From positions 1 through 30,954 of the forward strand of contig HF999799.1 in the NCBI GenBank assembly GCA_000434175.1: 30,954 nt of DNA, written 5' to 3'. Shown here piece after piece: positions 24,277 to 30,954 of this stretch. The translations under genes and the position numbers were made by a program. Under the pieces are notes generated by a model, which did no database searches, was not told the DNA's origin, and was given only the letters and a program-made list of their open reading frames with translations. This stretch comes from Mycoplasma sp. CAG:611. Its GTDB lineage: Bacteria > Bacillota_I > Bacilli_A > RF39 > UBA660. Numbering within the stretch: the stretch's first letter is position 1; every line of letters starts with the position of its first letter.

Positions 24277-25386
24277 GTGAAAAAAGTTGTTATTGGTATG
24301 AGTGGGGGAGTTGATTCTTCTGTTAGTGCTATTCTTTTAAAAGAACAAGGTTATGAAGTAATTGGACTTTTTATGCGTAATTGGGATAGCTTAATGAATA
24401 ATGATGTTCTTGGGAATGATAGTTTAAAAAATAATGATATATGCCCTCAAGAACAAGATTATAATGATGCTTTAAAAGTATGCGAAAAATTAGGAATAGA
24501 GCTTCATCGTATTGATTTTGTTAAAGAATATTGGGATTATGTTTTTACTTACTTTTTAGATGAATTAAAAAAAGGAAGGACGCCTAATCCTGATGTTATG
24601 TGTAATAAATATATTAAATTTGATTTATTTGTTAAAGAAGCAAAAAAACTTGGAGCAGACTATATAGCAACAGGTCATTATGCTAGAATGATTGATAATA
24701 AGCTTTATAAGGCAGTTGATTTAAATAAAGATCAAACATACTTTTTGGCACAACTTACAAATAAACAGTTAGAAAATGTTTTGTTTCCAATTGGTGAACT
24801 TACAAAACCTGAAGTAAGAAAAATAGCAGAAAAATATGATTTAATAACAGCTAAAAAGAAAGATTCAACAGGAATTTGTTTTATTGGAGAAAGACATTTT
24901 AGAGAATTTTTAGAAAATTATTTACCAAATACACCAGGTGATATAGTAAATATAGATAGTAATAAGATTGTAGGTAAACATATTGGACTTATGTATTATA
25001 CAATAGGTCAAAGAAGAGGTCTTGATATTGGAGGAACAAAAGAAAGATTATTTGTTGTAGGTAAAAACCTTGATAAAAATATTTTATATGTTGCTGAAGG
25101 AGAAAATAATAAATATTTATATTCAACATCATGTATTATTGATACATTAAACTTAAATGATGAACTACCTAATACTTGTTACGCTAAATTTAGATATCGT
25201 AGTGAAGATGTAAAAGTCAATTTAGAAAGAATAAATGATAATGAAATTCTTGTTAGATATGAAAATACGAAAAGCGTTACTCCAGGACAACTTTGTGCTT
25301 TATATTTAGAAGATGGTCGTTGTATTGGATCAGGTATTATAAAAGAAGTTAGGAAAAATGATGAAAAATTATGGTATTTACTATAA
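24277..25386 (+). CDS. mnmA: tRNA-specific 2-thiouridylase MnmA
   Basis: About 369 residues. The enzyme thiolates U34 of tRNA-Lys, -Glu and -Gln with ATP and a persulfide donor. The PP-loop GMSGGVDSS is at the N-terminus. Catalytic C109 lies in NPDVMCNKYIKF and C201 in STGICFIGERHF, matching the E. coli Cys102/Cys199 pair. GHYAR, QTYFLAQL, YYTIGQRRGL and the C-terminal PGQLCALYLEDGRCIGSG complete the family pattern. The insert NNDVLGNDSLKNNDICPQEQ is the longer form common in Mollicutes-like and Erysipelotrichia-like enzymes, as far as I recall. I prefer GTG 24277 (MKKVVIGMSGG), 8 bases after AGGAAG; ATG 24271 is an alternative. Confidence 0.96.
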   Translation: MKKVVIGMSGGVDSSVSAILLKEQGYEVIGLFMRNWDSLMNNDVLGNDSLKNNDICPQEQDYNDALKVCEKLGIELHRIDFVKEYWDYVFTYFLDELKKGRTPNPDVMCNKYIKFDLFVKEAKKLGADYIATGHYARMIDNKLYKAVDLNKDQTYFLAQLTNKQLENVLFPIGELTKPEVRKIAEKYDLITAKKKDSTGICFIGERHFREFLENYLPNTPGDIVNIDSNKIVGKHIGLMYYTIGQRRGLDIGGTKERLFVVGKNLDKNILYVAEGENNKYLYSTSCIIDTLNLNDELPNTCYAKFRYRSEDVKVNLERINDNEILVRYENTKSVTPGQLCALYLEDGRCIGSGIIKEVRKNDEKLWYLL

Positions 25387-25443
25387 TTTTTTTAAATGAT
25401 ATAATTATTTTATAAGTATTAAAAATAGAAAAGGAAATAAATT

Positions 25444-26439
25444 ATGGAAAAACTAAAATATTTATTAAAAGTAATTAAAAAAATGAATTTTAAACAAATG
25501 ATGGAAAAAATTAACGAAGTACATAAAAAAAGTAAAAAACCAAGATTATTTATCTTTATTGATATGATAGTGTGTGGTTTTAAATATCAAGCTGGTTATA
25601 TGGATTATTGGTTATTTGAAATGTATAATCTAAATCGTAAAGAAAGAAAAACCATTCTTACTAGAGGAATGAATAATTACTTAATTAAAAAGTATAATGA
25701 TCCAAATTATATTCATATATTTGAAAATAAAGATGAGTTTTTAATTAGATTTAAAAAATACATTAAAAGAGATTTTCTTATACTTGATGGTAAAAATAAA
25801 ACTGATTTTATAGAGTTTTCTAAAAAGCATAATAGTTTTATGGCAAAACCAAGAAATGGAAGTTGTGGTAAAGGTATTAAAATTATTAAAGATGTAAAAG
25901 ATTATGATAAAGTTTATAATGATTTATATGAAAATAATTTAATTGTTTTAGAGGAATTAATTAAACAAAATGAAGTATTAAATAAACTTAATTCAAGTTG
26001 TATAAATACGATTAGAATTGTTACAATTAATGATCATGATGATGTTTCAGTTGTAGCTAGTTATTTAAGAATTGGAAACAATAATTTTGTTGATAATTTT
26101 AATTCTGGTGGTATGGTTGTTCCTATTGAAATAGAAAATGGGGAAATAATATATCCTGCACTTGATAAAAGCAATAATTTATATGAAATTCATCCTGTTT
26201 CAAAAACAAAAATTAAAGGCTTTGAAATACCTGATTGGAATGAAATATTAGAACTTTCAAAAAAATTGGCTAAGGAAATAAAAGAAGTAGGTATAATAGG
26301 ATGGGATATAGCTCTTACTACAAAAGGAATTGATATTGTCGAAGGAAATAGCTATCCAGGTCATGATATCTATCAACTTCCACCACATAGAACTAATAAT
26401 ATTGGTGTTTTACCAAGATTTGAAAAGTATCTTAAATGA
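25444..26439 (+). CDS. Sugar-transfer-associated ATP-grasp protein
   Basis: 331 residues. The family (ATPgrasp_ST) is recognised from FMAKPRNGSCGKGIKII (nucleotide-binding lid), LIVLEELIKQNEVLNKLNSSCINTIRIVT, NFNSGGMVVPIEIENG and the C-terminal EVGIIGWDIALTTKGIDIVEGNSYPG, where the N of EGN and nearby acids bind Mg-ATP. Members are found with surface polysaccharide genes and probably ligate an amino acid or similar carboxylate to a sugar, but no exact substrate is established. The N-terminal 50 residues are basic and helical. AAGGAAA precedes ATG 25444. A terminator overlaps the stop codon (TGA). Confidence 0.87.
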   Translation: MEKLKYLLKVIKKMNFKQMMEKINEVHKKSKKPRLFIFIDMIVCGFKYQAGYMDYWLFEMYNLNRKERKTILTRGMNNYLIKKYNDPNYIHIFENKDEFLIRFKKYIKRDFLILDGKNKTDFIEFSKKHNSFMAKPRNGSCGKGIKIIKDVKDYDKVYNDLYENNLIVLEELIKQNEVLNKLNSSCINTIRIVTINDHDDVSVVASYLRIGNNNFVDNFNSGGMVVPIEIENGEIIYPALDKSNNLYEIHPVSKTKIKGFEIPDWNEILELSKKLAKEIKEVGIIGWDIALTTKGIDIVEGNSYPGHDIYQLPPHRTNNIGVLPRFEKYLK

Positions 26440-26449
26440 TACTTTTTTT
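26423..26449 (+). terminator. Intrinsic terminator of the ATP-grasp gene
   Basis: AAAAGTATC (26423-26431) pairs perfectly with GATACTTTT (26438-26446) over a 6-base loop that reaches the stop codon, followed by more T residues. Confidence 0.85.
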
Positions 26450-26481
26450 ATGACGTGGCCGTTTTTTTATAGCAATTTTTA

Positions 26482-26510
26482 TTGTTATGATAGTTTTTAT
26501 GTGATATACT
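26482..26510 (+). promoter_or_regulatory. Sigma-A type promoter for the murJ-murT-gatD operon
   Basis: TTGTTA (26482-26487) and TATACT (26505-26510) with a 17-base spacer; AAGGAAGG and the murJ ATG follow within 25 bases. Confidence 0.7.
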
Positions 26511-26534
26511 TAAGTAGTATAAAGGAAGGTATTT

Positions 26535-28166
26535 ATGAAAAAAAATTCATTTTTGCAAGGAACAATTATTGCTTCTATTGCTATTATATTTATAAAAATA
26601 CTTGGAGCACTTTATGTTATTCCATTTTATAAAATAATAGGGGAGCAGGGTGGTAGTTTATATAGCTATGCTTATAATATATATAATTTATTTTTAACAA
26701 TTTCTATAACAGGATTTCCTATTGCTATTAGTAAAATAGTAGGAGAATATAATGAAAAAGGAATGTTTAATGCAAAAGAAACAGCCTTTAAATTAAGTAA
26801 ATTTATTGTTCTTATTTTAGGATTTGTTACTTTTCTAATTGTATTTATTTTTTCAAATGAAATAGCAACATTATTTATAGGCAATTTAGAAGGTGGTAAT
26901 GATATAAATTCAATTAGTTTTGTTATTAAAGCTATATCATTTTCCCTACTTATAATACCTTATGTAAGTATTCTAAGAGGCTATTTACAAGGACATAAAT
27001 ATATAACTCCTTCGACAAACAGTCAAATTATTGAACAAATTTTAAGAATAGCAGTTGTATTACTTGGAAGTTATCTTGCTATAAATGTTTTTAATAAAGA
27101 TATTAAAACAGGTGTGGCTGTAGCGCTTTCTGGTGCTTTTATTGGGGGATTAGGGGCTCTTATATATTTAAATATTAAAATAAGAAAAAATAAAAAAGAT
27201 TTTATAAAAAAAGATGAAAGTAATATTTTTGTATCATCAAAAGAAATAGTAAAAAAGATTTTTATATATTCGCTTCCATCAATTATTATATCTATTGTAG
27301 CTAGTTTATATGATACGACTGATCAAATACTTGTAATAAGAGGGGCTAGTTTACTTGGATTTTCGACAAGTGATGCTGAAACTATGGGAAGTATTATATC
27401 TACTTGGGGAGTTAAAATTTGTATGATAGTTGCAGCAATAGGAATGGCAATAAGTATTAACACTATTCCTCATATGGTATCTTCATATATTAATAAAGAT
27501 TATAAAGAAGTTTCTAATAAATTAAATCAAATATTAAAAACAGCTCTTGTTATTATGGCACCGATGTCAATTGGTGTATCAATTTTAGCTAAACCATTAT
27601 ATACAATATTTTATGGTGAAAGTCTATATGGCCCACTTATTCTGAGTGTTGTTATCTTTGCAAGTTTACTTGCTAACCTTAATAATGTTTTAAATACCGC
27701 TCTTATTGGTATAAGTGAATACAAAATAATATATATTAATACAATTTTAGGAGTTGTTCTTAATTTACTTATGGATATTCCATTTATGATTATTTTTGAT
27801 AAGCTAGGTTTATTCCCAGTTTGGGGAGCAAGTTTTTCTTCGATTTTAAGTTTTTCTATTGCAACACTTCTTGCTTGTACAATGCTTAAACAAAAATATA
27901 ATATATCATTTAAAGACTTTAATAGCGCATTAAAAAAAGTAATTATATCTTGTGTAGCATTCAGTATTCCACTTATTATATTAAATATATTTGTAAAATG
28001 GAATTATAATTTTATAGTAACATTCTTAATAATGGTATTATATATGATTATTGGAGCATCAATATATATTTATATAAATTGTAAAAATGGTTTAATTTAT
28101 GATATATTTGGTAAAGATATATTTACTAAAATTAAAAACAAATTAAAATTAGGAAAGGAAAATTAA
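26535..28166 (+). CDS. murJ: MurJ-type lipid II flippase (YtgP/SpoVB family)
   Basis: 543 residues, the size of B. subtilis YtgP (MurJ), with about 14 membrane segments. Typical blocks are FLQGTIIASIAIIFIKILGALYVIPFYKIIGEQGG, TISITGFPIAISKIVGEYNEKG, LRGYLQGHKYITPSTNSQIIEQ and IYSLPSIIISIVASLYDTTDQ. The protein moves lipid II to the outer face. The family also contains SpoVB, a sporulation-specific relative, and sequence alone does not separate them fully; the coupling to murT-gatD and length favour the vegetative flippase. The murT ATG lies four bases after its stop. Confidence 0.88.
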   Translation: MKKNSFLQGTIIASIAIIFIKILGALYVIPFYKIIGEQGGSLYSYAYNIYNLFLTISITGFPIAISKIVGEYNEKGMFNAKETAFKLSKFIVLILGFVTFLIVFIFSNEIATLFIGNLEGGNDINSISFVIKAISFSLLIIPYVSILRGYLQGHKYITPSTNSQIIEQILRIAVVLLGSYLAINVFNKDIKTGVAVALSGAFIGGLGALIYLNIKIRKNKKDFIKKDESNIFVSSKEIVKKIFIYSLPSIIISIVASLYDTTDQILVIRGASLLGFSTSDAETMGSIISTWGVKICMIVAAIGMAISINTIPHMVSSYINKDYKEVSNKLNQILKTALVIMAPMSIGVSILAKPLYTIFYGESLYGPLILSVVIFASLLANLNNVLNTALIGISEYKIIYINTILGVVLNLLMDIPFMIIFDKLGLFPVWGASFSSILSFSIATLLACTMLKQKYNISFKDFNSALKKVIISCVAFSIPLIILNIFVKWNYNFIVTFLIMVLYMIIGASIYIYINCKNGLIYDIFGKDIFTKIKNKLKLGKEN

Positions 28167-28169
28167 AAT

Positions 28170-29534
28170 ATGTTTTATATTGCATTAATTGCTGCTAAAA
28201 TACATTTAGCTATATTAAAATTACTAAAAAAAGAAAAAGATGATAAACCAGGATTTTTAGCATATAGACTTTGTCCAAATTTCTTAGAAAAATTAAATAA
28301 ACCTGATATTGTAATTGGAGTAACAGGAACAAATGGCAAAACAACAACAACTAATTTACTAGCGTCAGCTTTAAAAAAATGTGATTATAAAGTTATTTAT
28401 AACGATTGGGGTGCAAACACTCTTGGAGGATATGCAAGGTGCTTAATCGAAGGGGTAAATATTTTTAATAAAAAGAAAGATTGTATTGCTCTTCTTGAAA
28501 TGGATGAAGTTACATGCGATGAAACAATACCCCTTATTAATTTAAAATATTTAATTGTTACTAACTTATTTAGAGATTCTATGCAAAGAAATGCTAATCC
28601 TGATTATGTTTATAATAAATTACAAAAAGGTTTAAATAAAGATATTACATTAATATTAAATAGTGATGATCCTTTTAGTAGTATGCTAGGAGAAAAAAAT
28701 AAAAATAAATGTGTTTATTTTGGCATTGATAAATTAGATACAGATAAAAAAGTATCAAATAATTTGATAAATGACTTTTTAGTTTGTCCAAAATGTTCAA
28801 GTAATTTAAAATATGATTATATAAGATACCATCAAATAGGCCAAGTACATTGTCCTAATTGTAGTTTTGAAAGTAAAAAAGCAGATTTTTTAGGAAACTT
28901 AGATTATAAAAATAACATAATAAATGTTACTAATAAAAACAATAATTATAAATTTAAAATGATTAATGATTCTATCTTTAATTGTTACAATGAGATGGCC
29001 CTTATTACAACATTATTTACTTTAAATATTGATGAATATAAAATAAAATCAATTATAGAAAAACTAGAACTGCCTAAGATTAGATATATGTCTAATTACG
29101 CAAATGGTGTTGAAGTAATAAATTTTGTTAGTAAGGGGTTAAATGCTGTTGCTACATCAAGAGTTCTTGATTATTTAACTAGTTTGAATGATAATATTGA
29201 AATAGTATTACTTCTTGATGATCAATTTGATAATAAAAATAATAGTGAAACAATGACATGGATATATGATACTGACTTTGAGTTATTAAATAAACATAAT
29301 GTTAAAAAAATAATCGTTGGAGGAGTAAGAAATAGAGATTATAAACTTAGACTTTTACTTGCGGGAATAGACAAAGAAAAAATATTTACATGTGATAAAG
29401 AAGAAGATATTGTTGATTTGGTAACAACTGATAGTATTGATAAGATATTTATTTTATTTGATGTTAATTTTGTATCTAAAGGTGCTAAAATTAATGAAAG
29501 AGTTGTTGAAAAAATCAAAAAGGAGAACTTATGA
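28170..29534 (+). CDS. murT: Lipid II isoglutaminyl synthase subunit MurT (divergent)
   Basis: 454 residues. The Mur-ligase central domain has the ATP loop G50-VTGTNGKTTTTNLL and NDWGANTLGGY, then LLEMDEVTCDETIP and VTNLFRDSMQRNAN, all as in MurT. A zinc ribbon (C206-PKC209, C228-PNC231) is inserted, as in S. aureus MurT. The C-terminal DUF1727 domain is present (TWIYDTDFELL, IIVGGVRNRDYKLRLLLAGI) but departs from the usual K-N-P-x-G segment, here reading FVSKGLNAVATSRVLDYL. MurT activates the D-Glu carboxylate of lipid II and works with GatD, which supplies ammonia. The gatD start overlaps by four bases (ATGA). Confidence 0.92.
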   Translation: MFYIALIAAKIHLAILKLLKKEKDDKPGFLAYRLCPNFLEKLNKPDIVIGVTGTNGKTTTTNLLASALKKCDYKVIYNDWGANTLGGYARCLIEGVNIFNKKKDCIALLEMDEVTCDETIPLINLKYLIVTNLFRDSMQRNANPDYVYNKLQKGLNKDITLILNSDDPFSSMLGEKNKNKCVYFGIDKLDTDKKVSNNLINDFLVCPKCSSNLKYDYIRYHQIGQVHCPNCSFESKKADFLGNLDYKNNIINVTNKNNNYKFKMINDSIFNCYNEMALITTLFTLNIDEYKIKSIIEKLELPKIRYMSNYANGVEVINFVSKGLNAVATSRVLDYLTSLNDNIEIVLLLDDQFDNKNNSETMTWIYDTDFELLNKHNVKKIIVGGVRNRDYKLRLLLAGIDKEKIFTCDKEEDIVDLVTTDSIDKIFILFDVNFVSKGAKINERVVEKIKKENL

Positions 29535-30244
29535 AAATAGAAATTTTATACAAAGAGGTATGCAATTTATATGGTGATTATTATAATCATATATATTTAG
29601 AAAGATGTTTTAAAAATGCTACTATATATGAAACAACACTTAACGAAACACCTCATTTTATCGAAGAAGATATAGATTTAATTTATCTTGGCAGTAGTAC
29701 TGAAAAAAATCAAGAAATAATAATAAGTAAGCTTTTACCATATAAAGATAGATTAAAAGAACTTATTGATAAAAATAAAGTTATTTTAGCTACAGGTAAT
29801 GCTTTTGAAATATTCGGTAAAGAAATAATAGATGAAAATAAAACAATTCCATGTTTAAATATTTTTGATTATTATGCTAAAAGAACTATGAATAAAAGAT
29901 ATAATTACTTATTTCTTGGAGAATTTAATAATATTAAAATAATTGGTCATAAAAGTCAATTTTCACTTATATATGGAATAGATGAAAAAGATAAATTTAT
30001 CACTAAAATAAAAGGATTAGGAAATAATTTTGAAGATTCTTTTGAAGGATTTAAGAAAAATAATTTTTATGGAACATATTTACTTGGCCCATTAACTGTT
30101 ATTAACCCTTATTTTACTAAATATTTAATGAAAACTTTAAATCAAGATGATAAATTAGATTTTGAAGAAGAGTCTTTAGAAGCTTATAATTACACTCTAA
30201 AAGAATTTGAAAATCCTAAAACTAATGAAAAATCAAATCATTAG
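29531..30244 (+). CDS. gatD: GatD-family glutamine amidotransferase homologue lacking catalytic residues
   Basis: 237 residues, partner gene of murT. The fold pattern of GatD can be followed: LNLYGDYYN-like N-terminus, LIYLGSSTEKNQ, the elbow VILATGNAFEIFGKE, NIFDYYAKRTM, EGFKKNNFYGTYLLGPLTVINPYF. In S. aureus GatD the corresponding motifs carry the nucleophile Cys (ICGGYQ) and the catalytic His (GTYLHGP). Here they are Thr88-Gly89 and Leu185. The Arg that binds glutamine (GGRTYH) is also not found in the matching stretch (GHKSQFSLIYG). No other Cys lies near the elbow. Glutaminase activity is therefore unlikely; a structural or ammonia-channel role is inferred. AAGGAG precedes the ATG. Confidence 0.85.
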   Translation: MKIEILYKEVCNLYGDYYNHIYLERCFKNATIYETTLNETPHFIEEDIDLIYLGSSTEKNQEIIISKLLPYKDRLKELIDKNKVILATGNAFEIFGKEIIDENKTIPCLNIFDYYAKRTMNKRYNYLFLGEFNNIKIIGHKSQFSLIYGIDEKDKFITKIKGLGNNFEDSFEGFKKNNFYGTYLLGPLTVINPYFTKYLMKTLNQDDKLDFEEESLEAYNYTLKEFENPKTNEKSNH

Positions 30245-30256
30245 TTTACTTATCGC

Positions 30257-30284
30257 TTGACATTATTTACATAAATGATACAAT
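30257..30284 (+). promoter_or_regulatory. Sigma-A type promoter for the HTH regulator
   Basis: TTGACA (30257-30262) and TACAAT (30279-30284) with a 16-base spacer, followed by AGGAGGA at 30301. Confidence 0.75.
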
Positions 30285-30316
30285 AATATTAGATAGTACT
30301 AGGAGGAATATATTAT

Positions 30317-30954
30317 ATGAATGAAATAAATAGACTTATAAATGAATGTGGATTATCTAAAGTAAATGTTGCTAAATATCTAGGAGTATCAAGACAAATG
30401 TTATATAATTATTTAGGTTTTAAATCTCTTGATGAACTTCCTAAAGATAAATTAAATAAATTACTTAGTTTATTTGGAGTAGAAAAAGAAAGCGAACTAA
30501 AAAAAATAAAAGTAGATAAAACTTTTATCGAACAAATTGAAACAAAATTAGATAATGATGATAATATATTAAATAAAGATTTAAATAATTTAAGTGGTTT
30601 AAATAAAAAAGAACAAGCTTTATTATCAGATATCATTGGACTTTTAAAAGAAAAATTAGAAGATGATAAAGAAAATGGTTATAATACTTTAAAATACTTA
30701 TTCTATTTCTTACAAACAATGGACCAACTTGAAGAATTAAAGTATTTCTTAGCATATATGGCTAAATCTAATTGTTTAGTTGATCCACTTGAATATATAT
30801 ATAATGAAGATAAACAATACACTTTTGAAGGAATATTATATTCTGCAATGAACCTTTATTCAAATGGTAGAGCATCTCGTAGTAAAGTAATTGAAACACA
30901 TAAAATGTTTGAACAAGAAATAGCAAGTAAAAAAGAAGAAAAATTAGGTAGAAC
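30317..30954 (+). CDS. Helix-turn-helix (XRE-like) protein, 3'-truncated by window edge
   Basis: At least 212 residues, open at the window end. Residues about 1-45 are a Cro/CI-type DNA-binding domain: INECGLSKVNVAKYLGVSRQ then MLYNYLGFKSLDELPKDKL, with recognition helix VSRQMLYNYL. After an acidic linker (about 60-100) comes a helical region (KKEQALLSDIIGLLKEKLE, YLFYFLQTMDQLEELKYFLA) of unknown role, possibly dimerisation. The domain order fits small DNA-binding regulators whose target cannot be read here. It has its own promoter and a perfect AGGAGG site, the strongest expression signals in the last third of the window. Confidence 0.82.
   Translation, partial: MNEINRLINECGLSKVNVAKYLGVSRQMLYNYLGFKSLDELPKDKLNKLLSLFGVEKESELKKIKVDKTFIEQIETKLDNDDNILNKDLNNLSGLNKKEQALLSDIIGLLKEKLEDDKENGYNTLKYLFYFLQTMDQLEELKYFLAYMAKSNCLVDPLEYIYNEDKQYTFEGILYSAMNLYSNGRASRSKVIETHKMFEQEIASKKEEKLGR

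Noticed and set aside
26330..26632. Open frame bridging the ATP-grasp and murJ genes
   Set aside because: It overlaps two well-supported genes in another frame, crosses a terminator and promoter, and has no ribosome binding site or family pattern.
1..30954. CRISPR array, tRNA or rRNA genes
   Set aside because: No regularly spaced repeats, cloverleaf sequences with CCA-type ends or conserved rRNA segments were seen on either strand. Gaps between genes are short and mostly explained by promoters, terminators and the two structured RNAs.

Overview
The window is about 31 kb of very AT-rich DNA (I estimate well under 30% GC) from a low-GC Gram-positive bacterium. I infer an uncultured member of the Bacilli, near the Erysipelotrichales/RF39-type lineages, probably from a metagenome. 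The evidence is the glmS ribozyme, a 6S RNA downstream of aspS, sporulation genes (spoIVB, spoIIM), MurT/GatD, a Prli42-like micro-protein and strong AGGAGG ribosome binding sites. TGA is used as a stop (for example at the ends of tagA and the ATP-grasp gene) and Trp is TGG, so the genetic code is the standard bacterial one, not the Mycoplasma code. Nearly everything is on the + strand, except one block at 19452-22290.

Layout. (1) 1-4755: 5'-truncated aspS, a TtcA-type thiolation enzyme, an unrecognised ORF, 6S RNA, nusB and a membrane acyltransferase. (2) 4852-6343: xseA-xseB, exonuclease VII. (3) 6347-18264: a tightly packed cell-surface polysaccharide / teichoic-acid-like locus. It encodes a GT32 transferase, a TagB/TagF-like polyol-phosphate transferase, a nucleotidyltransferase fused to a serine-kinase-like ParB-fold domain, a DUF711 protein, a Wzx-type flippase, a hexapeptide acetyltransferase, a GT2 transferase, a polymerase/ligase fused to a GT4 transferase, TagA and MnaA. 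MnaA makes UDP-ManNAc and TagA uses it on the undecaprenyl linkage unit. (4) 18374-22290: spoIVB (frame-broken), then in the opposite direction glmS with its ribozyme, a DUF2179 protein (frame-broken) and a 30-residue DUF4044/Prli42-like peptide. (5) 22425-30244: spoIIM, a HExxH protein, mnmA, a sugar-transfer-type ATP-grasp protein, murJ, murT and gatD, that is, sporulation, tRNA modification and peptidoglycan precursor export and modification. (6) 30317-end: a truncated helix-turn-helix regulator.

Points for a second look. Three genes (aspS, spoIVB, the DUF2179 gene) each carry a near-perfect tandem duplication (165, 62 and 118 bp). Two of these break the reading frame, and the copies differ mostly by synonymous or conservative changes, so unresolved strain variants in the assembly are a serious possibility. 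The GatD homologue lacks the catalytic Cys and His of the glutaminase site, so MurT-GatD here probably does not amidate lipid II with glutamine in the known way. The nucleotidyltransferase/SerK fusion next to DUF711 looks like a compact, undescribed module for making an activated phospho-amino-acid (or similar) decoration for the surface polymer. I saw no tRNA, rRNA, CRISPR array, insertion sequence or prophage gene.
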